DNA of 9,792 nucleotides from an uncultured Taibaiella sp. (GTDB taxonomy: Bacteria > Bacteroidota > Bacteroidia > Chitinophagales > Chitinophagaceae): assembly GCA_937871155.1 (NCBI GenBank), contig CALMXV010000144.1:1-9792 (forward strand). Direction: 5' to 3'. Every line of letters starts with the position of its first letter. Within the stretch, counting starts at the first letter, position 1. The notes beneath the pieces were generated by a model. The model was not told where the DNA came from. It saw nothing but the letters and a program-made list of their open reading frames with translations, and ran no database searches. Position numbers and translations under genes: made by a program. Shown here one piece after another: positions 6,359-9,792 of this stretch.

Positions 6359-8269
6359 TTGCCATCTTACTCCAGCTTGCAACCATCTTCCTGGCATCAC
6401 CGCCCCTAATAAATCACTATAATATTGGTCAAAAATATTATCAGCTTGTACAAAGACCTGTAACTTGTTTTTAAGTATCGCATAACTGATGCGTCCGTTC
6501 AATAAAAAATAATCTTGACTTACCGGTGCAATTAAGGCATTTCCTTGTTGTGGGTTTCTGAATTTATAAATACCCGTGAGGCTTATAGCTACATTTTTAT
6601 AAACATATTGAAGATTGAAATTGCTCATAAATCGTGCATGGGAGGAAAGATAAAAAGAAGGTTTTGCTTCACTGGTTTTGCTATCCAGCCAAAGAATACC
6701 TCCGTTGACTATTAATTGATGTTGTTGCCATTGATGTTGAAACTGTAGGTCTGTTTCAAAACCCGTAGTAGTTACTGCAGCTATGTTTTTAGCTAATGCA
6801 TAAGTGCCTGTTGAAGTAAGGTTATCTTGTCTTGGCATTTGTTGATAGGCAGTCGGTGTCCAGTCGATTAGTCTTGATTGAATACGTTGGAAGAAGGTGC
6901 TCGCTATTTTTAAATTAAAGGGAGCCAACCAATCAATTCCTGCTTCATAGTTCCATCCGATTTCCGGAACGAGCCAAGGGTTTCCGACACTACCACTTTT
7001 TACGAAGGGCTTATTGTAGTTGTTATATTTCTCAGTAAAGTCCGCATCACGTATTGAGCGGCCACCACTAGCCCTTAGCTGCCATTGATGGTAATGAAAA
7101 GATGCGTTTATTTGTGGTTGCCATTCTAAAGGATGTCCTTCAAAAGACTCCACTCTTAAGGAAGGCATGAGTTTTACATAGCTGCCCAATTGTTGCGTTA
7201 CAGTGATGAAGGGCGCCAAAGAAACTTGTTGATGATTGCCTCTGTCATTAGAAATGATTTGTCGGTTTTGGTAGTTGATGCCCGTTGTTAGGAGGGTGTA
7301 CTCTCCCATCTTCTGCTGATAAGTAGCTGTAGCTTGCAGTAAGGAAGATTGATTTTTATTGGCCATAGAAGTTTTGTTATAAGCATATTGATCTTCCATA
7401 TTCTTATAACCTGTTTGAAGTTGAAAGGTATATTTTCGGTGTTGATAGTTCAATCCAAGTTGTTGCCACCAACCTTTTACTTGCTCTGTGGCTGTGTCAG
7501 AAGAGAACGTGGTATAAAAATTTTGAGCTGAAAAATCACGATGGTCATAAGCGGTTCTTGAGGTTAAGGTCCAGTGTTGATTCAATTGTAGCCTAGCACC
7601 CAAAGAGGCTGTTGTATTGTGTAAGTAGCCATCGGTACCTCTTAGCGGAAAGCCATCAGCATGGTTGGAGAGTAGTCCGGCATCAAGGGTTAGTTTTTTA
7701 ATCCTAGTATAGCCGCCTAATGAAGTATTGAATAATTGATACGCACCGGCAGCTATTTGAGCAGTTACTTTGGTGTCTTGTCCGTTAGATGCAGTGGTTG
7801 CAGTTTTAGTAATGATATTGATAACACCTCCAACAGCATCTGAACCATAAATGGCTGCTGACGCACCTTTTAGTATTTCTATACGGTCTATTTGTACAGG
7901 AGTGATAGGGATATATGCTGTGAAATGTCCAGTGTTAGGGTCGTTGAGGCGCAGCCCATCGAGTACTACTAATACTTGCTGATACGTACCTCCACGCATG
8001 CTGATATCGCTTTGTGAGCCTTGTGGCCCTCTTGTTTGCACTTCTATACCGGGTACATATTTCAATAGTTCATCGATCGAATGAACCGGAAGTTGATGAA
8101 AGGTTTCGCCTTTTATGATAAGAACATTCCTACCTGTTTGCGAAGCTTTAACAGCAGTAAGTGATGAGGTAATGGTGATGTCATCTAAAGTGGTTTCTTG
8201 TGCTTGAATAGAAAATGGTGTGGCAGCAATACAAAATAGGCCTGCCCATGCAATCAGTTGTTTTTTCAT
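6344..8269 (-). CDS. TonB-dependent outer-membrane receptor, BtuB-like
   Basis: This is a TonB-gated outer-membrane barrel that imports a scarce ligand, plausibly a corrinoid because the whole protein resembles BtuB. It has 641 aa from the ATG at 8269. Residues 1-23 are a clear signal peptide ending SIQA before QE. DDITITSS (29-36) is a possible TonB box. The plug domain (about 43-155) has HSIDELLKYVPGIEVQ (63-78), ISMRGGTYQQVLVVLDG (89-105) and the end motif YGSDAVGGVINIITK (141-155). The rest is a 22-strand-type barrel, with the typical late motif VQADNIFDQYYSDLLG and C-terminal GRWLQAGVRWQW, although the final residues are VRS rather than Phe. There is no SusC-type N-terminal domain and no SusD neighbour, and no btuF/C/D or cobalamin genes are in the window, so the ligand is unproven. 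The reading frame is open for 124 more codons upstream; the ATG at 8269 is chosen for the signal peptide. Confidence 0.88.
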   Translation of the reverse strand: MKKQLIAWAGLFCIAATPFSIQAQETTLDDITITSSLTAVKASQTGRNVLIIKGETFHQLPVHSIDELLKYVPGIEVQTRGPQGSQSDISMRGGTYQQVLVVLDGLRLNDPNTGHFTAYIPITPVQIDRIEILKGASAAIYGSDAVGGVINIITKTATTASNGQDTKVTAQIAAGAYQLFNTSLGGYTRIKKLTLDAGLLSNHADGFPLRGTDGYLHNTTASLGARLQLNQHWTLTSRTAYDHRDFSAQNFYTTFSSDTATEQVKGWWQQLGLNYQHRKYTFQLQTGYKNMEDQYAYNKTSMANKNQSSLLQATATYQQKMGEYTLLTTGINYQNRQIISNDRGNHQQVSLAPFITVTQQLGSYVKLMPSLRVESFEGHPLEWQPQINASFHYHQWQLRASGGRSIRDADFTEKYNNYNKPFVKSGSVGNPWLVPEIGWNYEAGIDWLAPFNLKIASTFFQRIQSRLIDWTPTAYQQMPRQDNLTSTGTYALAKNIAAVTTTGFETDLQFQHQWQQHQLIVNGGILWLDSKTSEAKPSFYLSSHARFMSNFNLQYVYKNVAISLTGIYKFRNPQQGNALIAPVSQDYFLLNGRISYAILKNKLQVFVQADNIFDQYYSDLLGAVMPGRWLQAGVRWQWVRS

Positions 8270-8641
8270 GAAACTTAGTTGGTGAATAAATAAAAAAATG
8301 CTGCCAACAATACTTGATGACAGCATGGAATACAAGGAATACCTAGTAGCGAAAACTGGTGCTGCTACTGGTTTTTGAAAGGTAGTAAAAAAGGTTTCTA
8401 GATGTAAGTTAAGAGGACTATCAGGAGGCACCTCATCTGTTTCGCTTGATGGATTAGCATTGCACCAGTTAGCAACTGAGGTTGGACTTGAAGAAGGTTG
8501 TTTTCCAAGCAAGGCATCAGTAACTTCTGCCTTTAACCTACCTATAGTTACTTGCTTGCCTATACTCAAAAACACCGCATAAGATTTTCGACTCCAATAG
8601 CGAAATCGTAAGGGTCTTGTTTTATGGGTTGTTGCCTTCAT
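8270..8641 (-). CDS. Conserved-looking leader peptide ORF, in frame with and running into the receptor gene
   Basis: An ATG at 8641 opens a frame that stays open for 124 codons and continues without a stop into the receptor. Its first ~47 residues are basic and ordered, not random: MKATTHKTRPLRF, then RYWSRKSYAVFLSIGKQV, then TIGRLKAEVTDALLGKQ. I recall closely similar RxWSRKxYAxFxSLGKxVxIGxL segments in Bacteroidota, either as stand-alone small ORFs or at the N-terminus of TonB-dependent receptors; this is memory, not a search. The next ~50 residues are Ser/Pro/acidic-rich, and the last ~28 are the translation of the hairpin region. It could be a leader peptide whose translation controls the receptor, a small protein whose stop has been lost, or a true N-terminal extension giving a 765-aa receptor. 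The last is least likely because a complete signal peptide starts at 8269. Confidence 0.5.
8292..8326 (-). terminator. Intrinsic terminator in the receptor leader (attenuator candidate)
   Basis: On the minus strand ATGCTGTCA (8326-8318) pairs with TGGCAGCAT (8306-8298): nine pairs with one G-U and an 11-base loop. The stem is followed at once by six T, an A and TTTATT (8297-8286). This is a standard rho-independent terminator oriented with the receptor gene, and it ends only about 20 bases before the receptor's ATG at 8269. No promoter is visible between it and that ATG, so receptor transcripts starting upstream must read through it. Confidence 0.65.
8341..8372 (-). other. RNA hairpin upstream of the attenuator
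   Basis: On the minus strand ACCAGTAGC (8372-8364) pairs with GCTACT-A-GGT (8350-8341): nine pairs around one bulged A, with a 13-base loop. It lies 14 bases before the terminator stem. GCAGCA (8365-8360), at the edge of its loop, is complementary to TGCTGT of the terminator's 5' arm, so an alternative fold could compete with termination. The pairing is seen directly; its function is inferred. Confidence 0.4.
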
Positions 8642-8653
8642 TTTTTACGGGCG

Positions 8654-8661
8654 CAAATTTA
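8654..8661 (-). promoter_or_regulatory. -7 element of the receptor leader transcript
   Basis: On the minus strand TAAATTTG (8661-8654) matches TAnnTTTG exactly. Transcription would begin around 8646-8649, only some 5-8 bases before the leader ATG at 8641. The mRNA would therefore be almost leaderless for the leader ORF, with about 378 bases before the receptor ATG. No good -33 TTTG was seen at the usual spacing. Confidence 0.45.
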
Positions 8662-8846
8662 AAGGCATTTACTGCTAATTTTCATCAGACAAGGACTACA
8701 GCCAATACATTTTTATTTATCCAAGACTTATTTACCCAATGTCTTAATACCTTAATACCACAAACACGAAATTGTTTATGAACCTTTTTCTTTTTTTAAA
8801 ATAGTTCTCCCCTTATTAGCGGTAGGTTTCATCTTCTGCAAATTTG
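8662..8846. other. Divergent intergenic region
   Basis: This A/T-rich DNA separates the receptor leader promoter from the M13 peptidase promoter. It contains a tandem 8-mer CTTAATAC twice (8743-8758) and several T-runs. No gene or structured RNA was recognised. Confidence 0.5.
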
Positions 8847-8854
8847 TACATTTG
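8847..8854 (+). promoter_or_regulatory. -7 element of the M13 peptidase gene
   Basis: TACATTTG is an exact TAnnTTTG box. The expected start near 8861 leaves a leader of about 13 bases before the ATG. The -33 region is poor (TTTC at 8827-8830, spacing too short). The following bases, CCCCTTCAATATTTTTTATATG, mirror those after the SET gene's box at 2316-2323. Confidence 0.45.
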
Positions 8855-8873
8855 CCCCTTCAATATTTTTTAT

Positions 8874-9792
8874 ATGATGCGTCAACTATTCGCAATCGCA
8901 ACAATCGCCTCAATGGCTGCTGCTTGCAATACGGCTAACAAACAATCCGCTGAGCAACCTAAAGAAGATGTTTTAGCCGCCCATGTGGATTCAACCGTAA
9001 ACCCGGGAGATGATTTTTTTACATTCTCTAATGGCAAATGGATAAAAAATAATCCTATCCCATCTGATGAAACTAGCTGGGGCATTGCCAATCTGGTGAA
9101 TGATGAACTATATACACGCAAGCTGACCATCAATGAAAATGCAGCAAAGAAAGGACGCACAGGTATCGAATCAATGATTGGCAACTTTTGGTTGAGCGGT
9201 ATGGATACGAATGCGATTAATCAAGCCGGTGTTACTCCGTTGAAAGCTGAGTTGGAGGCTATTCAAGCAGTACAAACATCGGAGCAACTTATCAAGCAAG
9301 CTGCATCGATGCATGGCTATGGAGTCAATGTTTTTTATAGCGAAGGAGTAGGGCAGGATGAAATGAATAGCGAAGTGATGGCTTACTATTTAATGCAAGG
9401 TGGCCTCGGTATGCCGAATAGAGATTATTATTTTAATACCGATATACGAACAACTACTGTTAGAAATACCTATCCAAAATACATTGCCAAAGTATTTGAA
9501 TTGATGGGTAATGATACCGCTACTGCTCAAGCAAAAGCAAAGGCTATACTAGGCTTTGAAACCAAGCTGGCAGCGGCATCTCGAAAACTACAAGACCTTC
9601 GTGACCCCTACAAAAACTATAATAAAATGAGCTTGGGGAATATGGTAAAAGATTACCCAAATAGCCAATGGGATGTAGCCTTAAAAACTATCGGTGTAAA
9701 ACATATAGATAGCGTTATTGTTGGGCAGCCGGAATTTTTAAAAGCCTTGAATGGCTTGGTGAAAACAGAGTCTATTCAAACACTTAAAGACT
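8874..9792 (+). CDS. M13 (neprilysin-type) zinc metallopeptidase, N-terminal part; runs off the right edge
   Basis: The M13 family contains zinc endopeptidases of the cell envelope that cut oligopeptides; usual length is about 670-700 aa. The frame is open to the last base (306 codons), so it is cut by the window, not broken. The N-terminus MMRQLFAIATIASM ends in AAAC with Cys18, a slightly atypical lipobox (Ala instead of Leu at -3), so it is probably a lipoprotein facing the periplasm or surface. Family landmarks follow: VNPGDDFFTFSNGKWIKNNP with IPSDETSWG, the start of the M13 N-terminal domain; IGNFWLSGMD; and QGGLGMPNRDYYF. The zinc site (HExxH, ExxxD) lies beyond the window. ATG 8874 and ATG 8877 are adjacent and equally possible starts. 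It is divergent from the receptor and has its own -7 element. Confidence 0.88.
   Translation, partial: MMRQLFAIATIASMAAACNTANKQSAEQPKEDVLAAHVDSTVNPGDDFFTFSNGKWIKNNPIPSDETSWGIANLVNDELYTRKLTINENAAKKGRTGIESMIGNFWLSGMDTNAINQAGVTPLKAELEAIQAVQTSEQLIKQAASMHGYGVNVFYSEGVGQDEMNSEVMAYYLMQGGLGMPNRDYYFNTDIRTTTVRNTYPKYIAKVFELMGNDTATAQAKAKAILGFETKLAAASRKLQDLRDPYKNYNKMSLGNMVKDYPNSQWDVALKTIGVKHIDSVIVGQPEFLKALNGLVKTESIQTLKD

Noticed and set aside
6344..8641. A single 765-aa receptor starting at 8641
   Set aside because: A complete signal peptide with a good cleavage site begins at 8269, and a terminator lies between the two starts, so the long form is less likely. It is noted as an alternative under the leader ORF.
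8270..8661. Cobalamin riboswitch before the BtuB-like receptor
   Set aside because: I looked on both strands for the B12 box (AGYCAGGAGACC-like) and the GCCACTG element and found neither. The leader also encodes a plausible peptide, so a known-type riboswitch is not supported.
8743..8758. Tandem CTTAATAC repeat as a functional element
   Set aside because: Only two copies of an A/T-rich 8-mer in non-coding DNA; chance or slippage explains it.
8882..9184. 100-codon open frame on the minus strand
   Set aside because: It lies wholly antisense to the M13 peptidase N-terminal domain, which has clear family motifs; the minus-strand frame shows none.

Overview
The window looks like an AT-rich chromosomal segment from the Bacteroidota, probably a Chitinophagaceae- or Sphingobacteriia-like lineage. 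That placement is inferred from gene content and style. There are no Shine-Dalgarno sequences before the starts, several genes have a TAnnTTTG-type -7 box, there is a TonB-dependent outer-membrane receptor, and there are exported proteases typical of the phylum. No rRNA, tRNA, CRISPR array, transposase or phage gene was seen.

Layout from left to right: (i) The 3' three-quarters of aroA (+, shikimate pathway) converges on and overlaps by 23 bp a full-length serA (-, serine biosynthesis). (ii) After a 203-bp gap with a good promoter, a small SET-domain protein (+) ends exactly where a convergent GNAT-like protein of unknown substrate (-) ends, with zero bases between the stop codons. (iii) A stand-alone NUMOD4-HNH-HTH protein (-) of homing-endonuclease type sits between the GNAT gene and an exported C1B cysteine peptidase (-). 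The DNA between it and the peptidase holds a long inverted repeat (probable terminator) and two copies of a 10-bp motif. (iv) A BtuB-like TonB-dependent receptor (-) is preceded by an unusual 370-bp leader. (v) A divergently transcribed M13-family metallopeptidase (+, lipoprotein-like N-terminus) runs off the right edge.

The part that most deserves attention is the receptor leader (8270-8661). A -7 box lies only about 12 bases before an ATG that opens a small basic peptide motif (RYWSRKSYAVFLSIGKQV). The reading frame then stays open into the receptor gene. Between the two lie a 9-bp bulged hairpin and a textbook intrinsic terminator whose T-run ends 23 bases before the receptor's own signal-peptide start. 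This arrangement suggests transcription attenuation linked to translation of a leader peptide. No known riboswitch signature was recognised there.

The metabolic genes (aroA, serA) are ordinary housekeeping genes. The right half (C1 peptidase, receptor, M13 peptidase) concerns the cell envelope: nutrient uptake and extracytoplasmic peptide degradation. Apart from the leader system, the window shows no obvious multi-gene operon; most genes appear to be transcribed singly.
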